NCBI GenBank assembly: GCA_017529085.1
Contig: JAFXOC010000533.1
Span: 1 to 6,628, forward strand
Reading direction: 5' to 3'
Length of the DNA: 6,628 nucleotides
Origin: Selenomonadaceae bacterium
Lineage (GTDB): Bacteria; Bacillota; Negativicutes; Selenomonadales; Selenomonadaceae
Shown here piece after piece: positions 1-6,477 of this stretch. The translations under genes were made by a program, and so were the position numbers. The notes below the pieces were generated by a model. That model saw only the letters and a program-made list of their open reading frames with translations. It was not told the DNA's origin and did not search any database. Position 1 is the first letter of the stretch; every line of letters begins with the position of its first letter.

Positions 1-96
1 AAATTGCGGGAATTGGGATGGAGAGCGTATGATGATGTTCGGTCGGGGACAAGAAAGACGGTTGAGATATTGACACAGAAAAGGCGAGAGTTTTGA
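1..96 (+). CDS. C-terminal fragment of a probable NAD-dependent sugar-nucleotide epimerase/dehydratase
   Basis: Frame 1 is open from the window edge to a TGA at 94-96, giving 31 residues that begin KLRELGWRAYDD and continue with VRSGTRKTVEIL. The pattern LGW, a short gap, a basic/Gly turn and a helix ending in TVEIL is typical of the last helix of extended short-chain dehydrogenases acting on nucleotide sugars (UDP-hexose 4-epimerases, dTDP- or GDP-hexose dehydratases). The Rossmann fold and the YxxxK catalytic motif would lie upstream, outside the window, so the exact reaction cannot be given. It converges on the glycosyltransferase gene at 114-2111, with only 17 nt between the two stop codons. 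A sugar-nucleotide enzyme beside glycosyltransferases makes sense as donor supply, but this is inference from position. The family call rests on a short C-terminal tail only. Confidence 0.5.
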   Translation, partial: KLRELGWRAYDDVRSGTRKTVEILTQKRREF

Positions 97-107
97 TCTC
101 TCGCCTT
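81..107. terminator. Shared intrinsic terminator hairpin between convergent genes
   Basis: A perfect 10-bp inverted repeat (AAGGCGAGAG at 81-90 and CTCTCGCCTT at 98-107) encloses a 7-nt loop. On the + strand it is followed by CTTTTGTT, and on the minus strand the stem runs into TTTTC. The minus-strand glycosyltransferase stops at 114-116, so the hairpin begins 6 nt past that stop, a classic intrinsic terminator position. The + strand reading frame ends at TGA 94-96, inside the loop, so a ribosome finishing that gene would cover the 5' arm. Termination may therefore work mainly for the minus-strand transcript. Confidence 0.8.
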
Positions 108-113
108 CTTTTG

Positions 114-2111
114 TTATTCGGCATTATCCGGCAATTCCTTTGCCCAGCCTAGATAGTTTTCAACGTCCGTATCCTCGGGAATCATTTCTTTTGCCTTCGT
201 TAAAACTTCCACAGCCGCTTCTTTGTTTTTTAAATATAGATTCAACCTGCCCAAATCCCTATAATACGCGCCGCTTTTTTCGTTCATCGAGTCTAGCAAA
301 AGTTTGACAAGCCACGCTTCGTATCTGTCGAAAAAGGTCGGGAGCAGAAGATACGACACCTCGTCGACTTTAAGTTTTGCCGCGCAGGTCGCTATCTTTT
401 CGTCTACGTTAAAAGTTGAGTGGGTCATGATAGCTCCGTACATATCGCAAAGCACTTGAGGCGAAAATTCTTTGAACGGCTCGTCAAACGCCGCAAGCAC
501 CATGTCTGAGACCGGATAGGTCAGAAGCGAAAACAGCTTTTTTGATTGCTTGAATTCCTCTTTCGTCATAGAGAGAAGCGCATTGCAAAGCCGCGCCAAT
601 TCTCTTCTGATATCAAGCACTATGGCTTCCGGATTGCGTTTGGGTTTGCCTTGTTTTGCAAAATTATACAAAAATCTTTCCGGTATTGCGTACTCTATTG
701 CTGTGATAAGTATTTCCCTGTCGCGCTCCGTAAAATCGCCGCTGCCGCTTTTAACGTAAGCGTAAAGTTTGCCGCCCTCTCTATATAAAGCGAGCAAGCG
801 TTCTTTGACAAGTTTTCCCGCCGCTTTATATTGACCTGACGACATATAATATTCAAACGAATTTTTGGGCGGCTTGACATACTTTATATATGTAGCGTTA
901 TATTCGTGATTTGCCAACCCCTTTTTTAATTTTTGCTTATCTTGAGGAAGTTCCGATTTAAAGACGTGGCTTAAAACATTATCTTGCATTTCAAAGGGCG
1001 CGTTAAAGAAGAATTTTGAGAAATGCTCTAAGAGCAAGGCGTTCGTGGGATTGTCTTGCAACGCGCGAACCAAGTATTCCCTAGCTTTCATGAGGTTGCC
1101 GTTTCTGTAGTTCACCACGGCAAGCATATGCGACAGCAACGTCTCCTCGGAGGGCATACACGATTCATAGCGCGACATAAACTCGTAGTCCGCCATTTTT
1201 TCAACGATTGTTTGGCAGATTTTATCCATTTCATAGAGCTTGTTGTGCTTATGACATAGCTTCGCTTTTTCTATCAAAATATCGGGGTAGTCCGGCACGC
1301 GATTTAATCCCAGCTCTATAAATTCCCTGATTTTTTCCTCGTTCTTGTCTAGTTGCTCCTCCGTTTGTATCAGCATCTTATACATTTTTACGGCCATGGT
1401 GGTAAGCGCGTCGTCGGTGCCTTGTATAGCGAGCCAGGCGTATTCCTGCGCTTTCTTGTAATCCATAAGTTGAGCGTATGTAACGGCAAGATAAAGAGCC
1501 GTGCGAGTGTCCGGCGTGCCGCCTTCTTCTTCGACTTTTTTTTGGAGCAGCTTTAAGTTCCGTTCGCCTTTGATATGGGATATAACCGTCGAATATCCCG
1601 TATGATAAATAACAAGATCGCTGTCGGCAAACTTCACTTTTCCCTTTTCGTAGGAAAGCGACTCGTGTACCGCGCCTTTATAGCGAAATTCGGGAATATT
1701 TCTGATGATTCGCCAGTGGATAATGCGAGACGTTATCTTATTGCCTAAATCCTCGTCGATGTTCAAAAGAGGGCTTTGAATCGCTATGGCTTCGGGGGCG
1801 TTTGCCGAAACTTCCTCAATGCCGTGGCGCACGTGTTCGCGAACTCCTGGCGGGAAGTATTCGTCGGCGTCTAAAAATACGACCCAATCGCCCGTGGCGT
1901 GATCAAGAGCAAAATTTTTCGCCGCGGAAAAATCGTTGATCCACTCAAAATACAGAGGCTCTATGCCGGCTTCTCTCAATATTTCGCAAGATCTATCGGT
2001 AGAGCCCGTGTCAACCGCTATTATCTCATCCGAGAAAAATTTCACGCTTTCTATCCAATTAGGCAAATGCTTTTCCTCATCCTTAAATATAAGGCATGAA
2101 CTTATCTTCAT
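114..2111 (-). CDS. Family 2 glycosyltransferase with long TPR-like C-terminal region (gene C, 665 aa)
   Basis: Predicted soluble cytoplasmic inverting glycosyltransferase; no signal peptide or membrane segment is visible. Residues 1 to about 175 form a GT-A nucleotide-sugar-binding domain: start MKISSCLIFKDEEKHLP, donor-site VDTGSTD at 33-39, FSAAKNFAL at 61-69, DXD-type metal/nucleotide motif DADE at 81-84, H149-E150 and HTGY at 170-173. The same motif order occurs in WaaE/KdtX-like beta-glucosyltransferases and in SunS-type peptide glycosyltransferases. Helical TPR-like repeats are recognisable around 204-230, 326-360 and 614-650, with PDYPDIL at 273-279. The tail is about 135 residues longer than in the two neighbours and lacks their LPPVQGERESF signature. 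The ATG is preceded by GGGTGA (2118-2123) at 6-nt spacing. The gene has its own promoter and ends at a terminator, so it is probably monocistronic. Donor and acceptor are unknown. Enzyme-class confidence is high, specificity none. Confidence 0.9.
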   Translation of the reverse strand: MKISSCLIFKDEEKHLPNWIESVKFFSDEIIAVDTGSTDRSCEILREAGIEPLYFEWINDFSAAKNFALDHATGDWVVFLDADEYFPPGVREHVRHGIEEVSANAPEAIAIQSPLLNIDEDLGNKITSRIIHWRIIRNIPEFRYKGAVHESLSYEKGKVKFADSDLVIYHTGYSTVISHIKGERNLKLLQKKVEEEGGTPDTRTALYLAVTYAQLMDYKKAQEYAWLAIQGTDDALTTMAVKMYKMLIQTEEQLDKNEEKIREFIELGLNRVPDYPDILIEKAKLCHKHNKLYEMDKICQTIVEKMADYEFMSRYESCMPSEETLLSHMLAVVNYRNGNLMKAREYLVRALQDNPTNALLLEHFSKFFFNAPFEMQDNVLSHVFKSELPQDKQKLKKGLANHEYNATYIKYVKPPKNSFEYYMSSGQYKAAGKLVKERLLALYREGGKLYAYVKSGSGDFTERDREILITAIEYAIPERFLYNFAKQGKPKRNPEAIVLDIRRELARLCNALLSMTKEEFKQSKKLFSLLTYPVSDMVLAAFDEPFKEFSPQVLCDMYGAIMTHSTFNVDEKIATCAAKLKVDEVSYLLLPTFFDRYEAWLVKLLLDSMNEKSGAYYRDLGRLNLYLKNKEAAVEVLTKAKEMIPEDTDVENYLGWAKELPDNAE

Positions 2112-2117
2112 CAGTCG

Positions 2118-2123
2118 TCACCC
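2118..2123 (-). promoter_or_regulatory. Ribosome binding site of gene C
   Basis: Minus-strand GGGTGA lies 6 nt before the ATG at 2111-2109, supporting that codon as the start. The MKISSCLIFK start also aligns with the MLISACVIVK starts of the two paralogs. Confidence 0.65.
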
Positions 2124-2161
2124 GCTGTTTTAAATTTCGAAACAAATAATTCCTTGATTTC

Positions 2162-2190
2162 ATTCTATCATAAAAATTCTTGTATGACAA
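2162..2190 (-). promoter_or_regulatory. Sigma-70-type promoter of gene C
   Basis: Read on the minus strand, the -35 box is TTGTCA (2190-2185, 5 of 6 to consensus), followed by a 17-nt spacer and a -10 box TAGAAT (2167-2162, 5 of 6). Initiation would fall near 2155, giving a leader of roughly 44 nt. This implies gene C is transcribed separately from the A-B operon upstream of it. Confidence 0.65.
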
Positions 2191-2252
2191 ACTTCATTTA
2201 TTCAACTATTCAACGTTATTCGATTTTTTCGCTTTAATTTTTGCAATAGTAA

Positions 2253-2277
2253 AGCCGCATGACACATTCATGCGGCT
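2253..2277 (-). terminator. Candidate terminator hairpin after the A-B operon
   Basis: AGCCGCATGA (2253-2262) and TCATGCGGCT (2268-2277) form a perfect 10-bp stem with a 5-nt loop. On the minus strand it is followed by TTACTATTGC, a poor T-tract, so termination may be inefficient. It lies about 140 nt past the gene B stop and before the gene C promoter, the expected place for ending the A-B transcript. It could instead be an operator-like palindrome or a repeat end. Confidence 0.45.
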
Positions 2278-2292
2278 AGTTTATATTGAAGT

Positions 2293-2333
2293 CCGTCCCT
2301 TCAAATATCACCAGATAAAAGAGGGCGCGACGG
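2293..2333. repeat. Imperfect inverted repeat with 3-nt bulge
   Basis: CCGTCCCTTC (2293-2302) can pair with GAGGG (2321-2325) and GACGG (2329-2333), leaving CGC bulged and an 18-nt AT-rich loop; one pair is G-T on the + strand. It coincides with the GC-richer patch of this intergenic region. It may be part of an mRNA trailer structure or the end of a decayed repeat. Function unknown. Confidence 0.3.
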
Positions 2334-2417
2334 TGCAAAATGTCGATGGCTCTCTTTATTTAATTCCATTTTACTACTGATTAAAAAAAATCAAATAAAA
2401 GTTTTTAGAGATGCCCT

Positions 2418-4001
2418 TTAATACATTTTCTTAAACCTTTCGCGTAACTTTTTAGGCAAATACCGTTTTGCTTTTGGAAGAAGCGCCGCGAAACTCTCGC
2501 GTTCGCCTTGTACCGGCGGAAGATTTTCGCCGTAATAGCGTAAAATCAAAGCGGCCACCGCGGGCGGAAGTTTGCTAAGTTCCGTTTCTGCGTCGGGCAA
2601 CTTGGTTTTAGGCAGAAATAAGAACGATAAGGCGAGATTATGAAGAGCTTCTTTAATGTTTGATATGCGATTGTCGCTTTGCGGCTCGGCTAGGGCTTCG
2701 TCTAAAATGCGCGCGGCGAGTTTTACAGCGGCTATACATTCGCCTACTGCAAGTTTGTGTAGAAATGGATCGGCGTCTTTGACAAACTTTGCGTAAGCGG
2801 CGTCAAGCGGACGACTTTGGAAGATTGTTTGCAGGAAAGCGGCGTCCAGAGCTTCATCGTAGAGTTTGAGAATGTTTTTTATAAGCTCTTTCGGTTCGTC
2901 ATCGAACAGTTCAACATAAGCCAAAAGCGTATCTTCGCGGTAGCGATAGGATTTAAGCGCGGCGAAAAGTTCCTCTTTGGCGGCTTTTGTATCTCCTTTT
3001 GCCTTGTAAATCGTCCCTAAAGCATAATGCACCAACGGCAAATATTTGTCCGTATTGTTTATATAGCGATTAAGCTCCGTTTTATTCTGCGCCTTTTTTA
3101 TTATCAGTCTTCCTAAACGCTCGCTTTCTTCAAGGTTGCCCTGTTCCAATATAATGAGCAGCTTTTCCGCCAATATGTCGGGGTAATCGGGGACTTCTCG
3201 CAAGCCTTCCTCCAACATCTTCAAAATCTCATCATTCGATTTTCCTTCGCTTCGCATTATCTTGACCTCAAAAGTATACGCGTCCGGCAAATAGGGATGG
3301 CGACTTCCTTTCATTGACTCTATCGCTTTTTTCATATATTCTTTTGCGTTTTCAATATCGCCCCTCAAAAAATACCCCACGCCAAGCTGATACCAATGGT
3401 CGGGATTATCTCCGCTCTTTTTCTGCTCTTTTAACAACAAATCCATGTTGCGCTTGTGTTTTTCGGCAACCTTGCTCGCCGCGTAACCGGTGTGGTAAAT
3501 GGTGAGATTGGTTTCAATCCCGCGCATGGGAGCTTGACCCGCGTATTGTAAATTCTCATGCACCACGCCGCTATATTTATAATTGGGCAAATTGCGGAAC
3601 ACCCGTATCTGTTTCATCTCGCACACAAGGGCGTTGTCGTTTTCAACGTCAACGCTTATCCAAGGCGTACCCAAGCAAAGCACGTCTTTTTCTCGGTTTA
3701 GTTTTTTTACCATTGGACGAACTTTTTTCTTGATTTCCGGCGCAAAGTACTCGTCCGCGTCCAAAAATATTATCCACTCCCCTTTAGCCTTAGAGAGCGC
3801 AAAATTTTTCGCCTTTGAAAAATCATCGACCCATTCAAAATAATATACCCTAGCCCCGGCCGCTTTCGCTATTTCAACCGTATTATCTTCAGACCCCGTA
3901 TCAACAATCACCATCTCGTCCGCTATATCCTTAACGCACTCTATCCATGTAGGCAAATTTTTTTCCTCATTTTTAACTATGACGCACGCTGATATTAACA
4001 T
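2418..4001 (-). CDS. Family 2 glycosyltransferase with TPR-like C-terminal region (gene B, 527 aa)
   Basis: Predicted cytoplasmic GT-A fold glycosyltransferase with a helical-repeat tail. Motifs: start MLISACVIVKNEEKNLP, VDTGSED at 33-39, FSKAKNFALSKAKG at 61-74, DADE metal/nucleotide motif at 81-84, H148-E149 and HTGY at 170-173. TPR-like units are visible at about 203-230 (WYQLGVGYFLRGDIENAKEY) and 321-352, with PDYPDILAEK at 271-280 and a terminal LPPVQGERESF signature at 494-504. It is a close tandem paralog of gene A: about three quarters of the first 86 residues match, and the catalytic motifs occupy identical positions. It starts 3 nt after the gene A stop and is probably co-transcribed and translationally coupled. 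Its Shine-Dalgarno AAAGGA (4014-4019) lies inside the end of gene A with a long 12-nt spacing. Compared with SunS, the architecture is the same but the tail is longer. Donor and acceptor unknown. Confidence 0.9.
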   Translation of the reverse strand: MLISACVIVKNEEKNLPTWIECVKDIADEMVIVDTGSEDNTVEIAKAAGARVYYFEWVDDFSKAKNFALSKAKGEWIIFLDADEYFAPEIKKKVRPMVKKLNREKDVLCLGTPWISVDVENDNALVCEMKQIRVFRNLPNYKYSGVVHENLQYAGQAPMRGIETNLTIYHTGYAASKVAEKHKRNMDLLLKEQKKSGDNPDHWYQLGVGYFLRGDIENAKEYMKKAIESMKGSRHPYLPDAYTFEVKIMRSEGKSNDEILKMLEEGLREVPDYPDILAEKLLIILEQGNLEESERLGRLIIKKAQNKTELNRYINNTDKYLPLVHYALGTIYKAKGDTKAAKEELFAALKSYRYREDTLLAYVELFDDEPKELIKNILKLYDEALDAAFLQTIFQSRPLDAAYAKFVKDADPFLHKLAVGECIAAVKLAARILDEALAEPQSDNRISNIKEALHNLALSFLFLPKTKLPDAETELSKLPPAVAALILRYYGENLPPVQGERESFAALLPKAKRYLPKKLRERFKKMY

Positions 4002-4004
4002 AAT

Positions 4005-5600
4005 TTATATTTTTCCTTTCAATGCAAAAAATTTCTCTCTAAGTTTCTTCGGCAGGTAAATTTGCGCCGTTTCGCATAAAGCGTTAAAGCTTTCTCTTTC
4101 GCCTTGAACCGGCGGCAAGTCTTCTCCGTGGTATCTTAGTATCAGCGCAACCGCCGAATTGGGAAGCTTGGCGAGTTCGTTTTGGACTTTTCCCAAATCC
4201 TCAATAGGTAAGAAAAGGAAAGCTATGGAGAGTTTATACATGGCTTCTTTCAGCTTGCTTTTATCGGAGGATTGTTTAGCGTCAATTAAAGCCTTGTCAA
4301 ATTCCGCCGCCGCAAGTTTTACCGCCGCTACAAAGTTTCCTGCGGCTAAGGCGTAGTCGAACGTTCCCTTTAAATTTGGGCAAAATCTTTTAAAGAGAGC
4401 GTCTCTTGGCAGCTCTGCGAAAATGTTTGCCAAAATTTCCGCGTCATCTTTTTCGTCGTATATTTCGGTTAAAAATTTCGCCGCTTTTTTAGGCTCGTCC
4501 TCATACATGGCAACAAGTTCCCGCGCTATGTCTATCCGAAAGCGATAAGTTTTTAGGGCGATCTTAAATTCCCTTGCCGCCTCGTCTTTTTCGCCTTTTC
4601 GTTTTAACATAAGCCCCAAAACGTAATGCGCGTAAGGCAAATGCGCGTCGGTCTTGTTTATGTACGCCTTCCTGAGTTTTTGATCTTTTGCGCGTTCGAT
4701 TATCTTGCGGGCGGTTTCCTCGGATTTTTCAAAATCTCCCGCTTCAAGCAGAAGTATCAGCTTTTCTGCCAAAATATCGGGATGATCCGGCAACACCTCA
4801 AGCCCGTTCTCGACTATTTTTGAAAGTTCGTCCGCCGTCGCGCCCATGTTCTTTTTGACGTTGACATAGAAAGTGTAAGCGTTCACAAGGTAGGGATGGT
4901 TTAAAGGTCGCATATAATCTATGGCTTTTTCTATGTATTCGTTTGCTTTTTTTAGATCGCCCCTCGCCTGATAACCTGCGGCGATGTAACCGTAATGTTC
5001 CGGATTGTCGCCGGATCTTTTTTCTTCTTCCAAAAGTATTTCTAAATTCCGCTTTTGCTTAGAGTCTATTATGCTTGCGGAGTATCCTGTGTGAATTATA
5101 AGCAATTCGTATTCAAGTAGGAGCAAAGGCGTATCCCCCGTATATTGGAGGTATTCGTGTATTGCGCCCGTATACTTTAATAACGGGGAATTGCTGAAAA
5201 TTCTCTCCTGTGTGGCTTTGTTTATGGGAGCGTTGTTATTGTCCGTGTCTACGCTTAAAATAGGGGTTGAAATTACCGTCGCGCGTTTTTCTTTAGAAAG
5301 CTTTTTTAGCAACGGTTTGATTTTCTTCCTTGCCGGCTTATCGAAATATTCGTCAGCGTCCAAAAAGATAATCCAATCTCCCTTAGCCTTAGAGAGCGCG
5401 AAATTCTTCGCCGCCGCAAAATCGTGTATCCATTCGAACCGGTAGAGATTAACCTTGGCTTTTTCGGCGATTTCAACGGTTTTATCCGTAGAGCCGGTAT
5501 CAACCACGATAATCTCGTCGGCAATATTTTTTACACCATCTAACCATGCGGGCAGGTTTTTTTCTTCGTTTTTCACTATTACGCAAGCCGATATAAGCAT
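4005..5600 (-). CDS. Family 2 glycosyltransferase with TPR-like C-terminal region (gene A, 531 aa)
   Basis: First gene of the A-B operon and a predicted soluble inverting glycosyltransferase. The GT-A domain spans residues 1 to about 175: MLISACVIVKNEEKNLP start, VDTGSTD at 33-39, FAAAKNFALSKAKG at 61-74, DADE at 81-84, H148-E149 and HTGY at 170-173. The rest is helical and TPR-like, clearest at 203-228 (AAGYQARGDLKKANEYIEKA) and 322-352, with PDHPDILAEK at 271-280 and the LPPVQGERESF signature at 495-505 shared only with gene B. No signal peptide or transmembrane helix is seen. The ATG has GAGGTG at 7-nt spacing and a near-consensus promoter upstream. The three-gene series suggests successive duplications, perhaps to add different sugars to one acceptor or the same sugar to different acceptors. 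That is inference; specificity cannot be read from the sequence. Confidence 0.9.
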   Translation of the reverse strand: MLISACVIVKNEEKNLPAWLDGVKNIADEIIVVDTGSTDKTVEIAEKAKVNLYRFEWIHDFAAAKNFALSKAKGDWIIFLDADEYFDKPARKKIKPLLKKLSKEKRATVISTPILSVDTDNNNAPINKATQERIFSNSPLLKYTGAIHEYLQYTGDTPLLLLEYELLIIHTGYSASIIDSKQKRNLEILLEEEKRSGDNPEHYGYIAAGYQARGDLKKANEYIEKAIDYMRPLNHPYLVNAYTFYVNVKKNMGATADELSKIVENGLEVLPDHPDILAEKLILLLEAGDFEKSEETARKIIERAKDQKLRKAYINKTDAHLPYAHYVLGLMLKRKGEKDEAAREFKIALKTYRFRIDIARELVAMYEDEPKKAAKFLTEIYDEKDDAEILANIFAELPRDALFKRFCPNLKGTFDYALAAGNFVAAVKLAAAEFDKALIDAKQSSDKSKLKEAMYKLSIAFLFLPIEDLGKVQNELAKLPNSAVALILRYHGEDLPPVQGERESFNALCETAQIYLPKKLREKFFALKGKI

Positions 5601-5607
5601 ATATTCA

Positions 5608-5613
5608 CACCTC
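5608..5613 (-). promoter_or_regulatory. Ribosome binding site of gene A
   Basis: Minus-strand GAGGTG lies 7 nt before the ATG at 5600-5598, a strong Shine-Dalgarno sequence that fixes the start. Confidence 0.75.
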
Positions 5614-5641
5614 GTTAGCGATTTTGTCGCATTTTTCTTTC

Positions 5642-5670
5642 ATTATATAATACATAGAAAAATTAGTGAA
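5642..5670 (-). promoter_or_regulatory. Sigma-70-type promoter of the A-B operon
   Basis: On the minus strand, TTCACT (5670-5665, 4 of 6 to the -35 consensus) is separated by exactly 17 nt from a perfect TATAAT -10 box (5647-5642). The leader would be about 35 nt. The weaker -35 box leaves room for activator control, but no operator repeat is obvious. Confidence 0.7.
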
Positions 5671-5698
5671 GTTTTTTTCTTTCTCTTTGCTGCTTTCT

Positions 5699-5728
5699 TT
5701 GATAGGTAGCTGTGCAGGATTTTCTTAT
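5699..5728 (+). promoter_or_regulatory. Candidate promoter for the hsdM relic
   Basis: TTGATA (5699-5704, 5 of 6) with an 18-nt spacer and TCTTAT (5723-5728, 4 of 6) is the best + strand promoter I can find in the divergent spacer. It would give a leader of about 80 nt before the ATG at 5817. The match is modest, so this is tentative. Confidence 0.3.
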
Positions 5729-5805
5729 GTCAAAGTCGAATTTAAAGAGTACGGTATTCTGCTGATTTTTATATTGCAGATGATTGAAACGGCGTATTTG
5801 CATTT

Positions 5806-5811
5806 AGGAGG
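5806..5811 (+). promoter_or_regulatory. Ribosome binding site of the hsdM relic
   Basis: A consensus AGGAGG lies 5 nt upstream of the ATG at 5817, fixing the original hsdM start and showing that translation initiation is still intact although the gene body is broken. Confidence 0.8.
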
Positions 5812-6337
5812 ACGGCATGGCAAAGAAGAAAAAGGAAGAAACGCTGAATATAGACAATATTTTGTTCAAATGCAGGGACATTCTTCGCAATGCTCGCAAC
5901 TCCGGATCTTTTTTTGAAAAACGTGATCTCATGCTAACGCTGGTCTTTTTGCGGTTTATCGGCGAAAAATTTGAAGACGGCGTGGCAAGGCTCGAAGAAA
6001 AACTCCGCGAACAAGGGCTTGACCCGGAATCGCCGGAGATACAAAAAGCTTTTTTCGATGACCCTTCCTTTACGGACGGCACATATAACCTGCCTGTAAA
6101 CGCCCGTTGGCATACAATCATCAATACCCCTGCGCCAAAGCTAAACGCGGCTCTTGATACTGCCTTAAAAAGTATCGGCGAGTCCAGCAATCAGCTTAAG
6201 GGCTGTATTGTAAACGGAACATTCACCGCCAGAAACCTTAATTCTGCGGATATAAAAAAGCTAGTTGACGAGGTCGATAAAATCAGCCACAAGAAATTTG
6301 GCGAAGAGAAAGACCTTATCGGAAGGGTTTACGAGTA

Positions 6338-6344
6338 TTTTTTT
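6338..6344 (+). other. Homopolymer T7 tract, site of the hsdM frameshift
   Basis: Seven consecutive T follow TACGAGTA. With one T removed the codons read Y-F-L-K-E-F-A, matching the usual HsdM YEYFLKEFA and restoring the downstream frame. The tract could be a phase-variable slip site, a fixed mutation, or a sequencing error. Confidence 0.75.
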
Positions 6345-6423
6345 GAAGGAATTTGCCGTAAACGCCACCAAGGAAGAGGGGGAATTTTACACGCCTCACG
6401 ACGCAGTTGAGCTTATCGCCGCC

Positions 6424-6477
6424 ATGATTGAGCCTTTTGACGGGACGCTCATGATTGAGCCTTTTGACGGGACGCTT
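6424..6477 (+). repeat. 27-bp in-frame tandem duplication inside the hsdM relic
   Basis: Copies at 6424-6450 and 6451-6477 are identical except for the last base (C or T, both Leu codons). Each encodes MIEPFDGTL, which normally occurs once in HsdM, just before the AdoMet-binding motif. The second copy abuts the deletion junction. Confidence 0.95.

Larger units (their letters stand above)
2112..2417. other. 306-bp intergenic region between genes B and C, no convincing gene
   Basis: The stretch is AT-rich apart from a central GC-richer patch at about 2253-2360. It contains the gene C promoter and ribosome binding site at its left end, a perfect 10-bp hairpin (2253-2277) and an imperfect bulged stem (2293-2333). 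Reading frames crossing it are short and lack ribosome binding sites: a 66-codon TTG-initiated + strand frame (2180-2380), and a 22-codon ATG frame on the minus strand (2369-2301). I do not accept either as a gene. I recognise no tRNA, riboswitch or complete insertion element here. Confidence 0.6.

Noticed and set aside
2180..2380. 66-codon + strand reading frame in the B-C intergenic region
   Set aside because: It starts at TTG with no ribosome binding site, overlaps the gene C promoter, runs through both hairpins, and has no recognisable motif.
2381..2395. TGATT...AATCA inverted repeat around the A-run downstream of gene B as a terminator
   Set aside because: Only five AT-rich pairs; too weak to form a terminator hairpin, although the T-rich minus-strand tract may help pausing.
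5666..5917. 83-codon + strand frame whose start (MKFFSFSLLLSLIGSC) looks like a lipoprotein signal
   Set aside because: GTG start without a ribosome binding site, overlaps the -35 box of the A promoter, and runs 100 bases into the hsdM coding region in another frame; the remaining sequence is low-complexity shadow. The lipobox-like match is probably chance.
5804..6190. 128-codon minus-strand frame opposite hsdM
   Set aside because: It is the antisense shadow of the well-conserved HsdM N-terminal region; its serine/phenylalanine-rich content is what such shadows give.
6338..6350. Programmed -1 ribosomal frameshift making a full HsdM
   Set aside because: Restoring the frame needs a +1 shift (one base skipped), the opposite of -1 slippage on the T7 run, and the restored protein would still lack the catalytic core.
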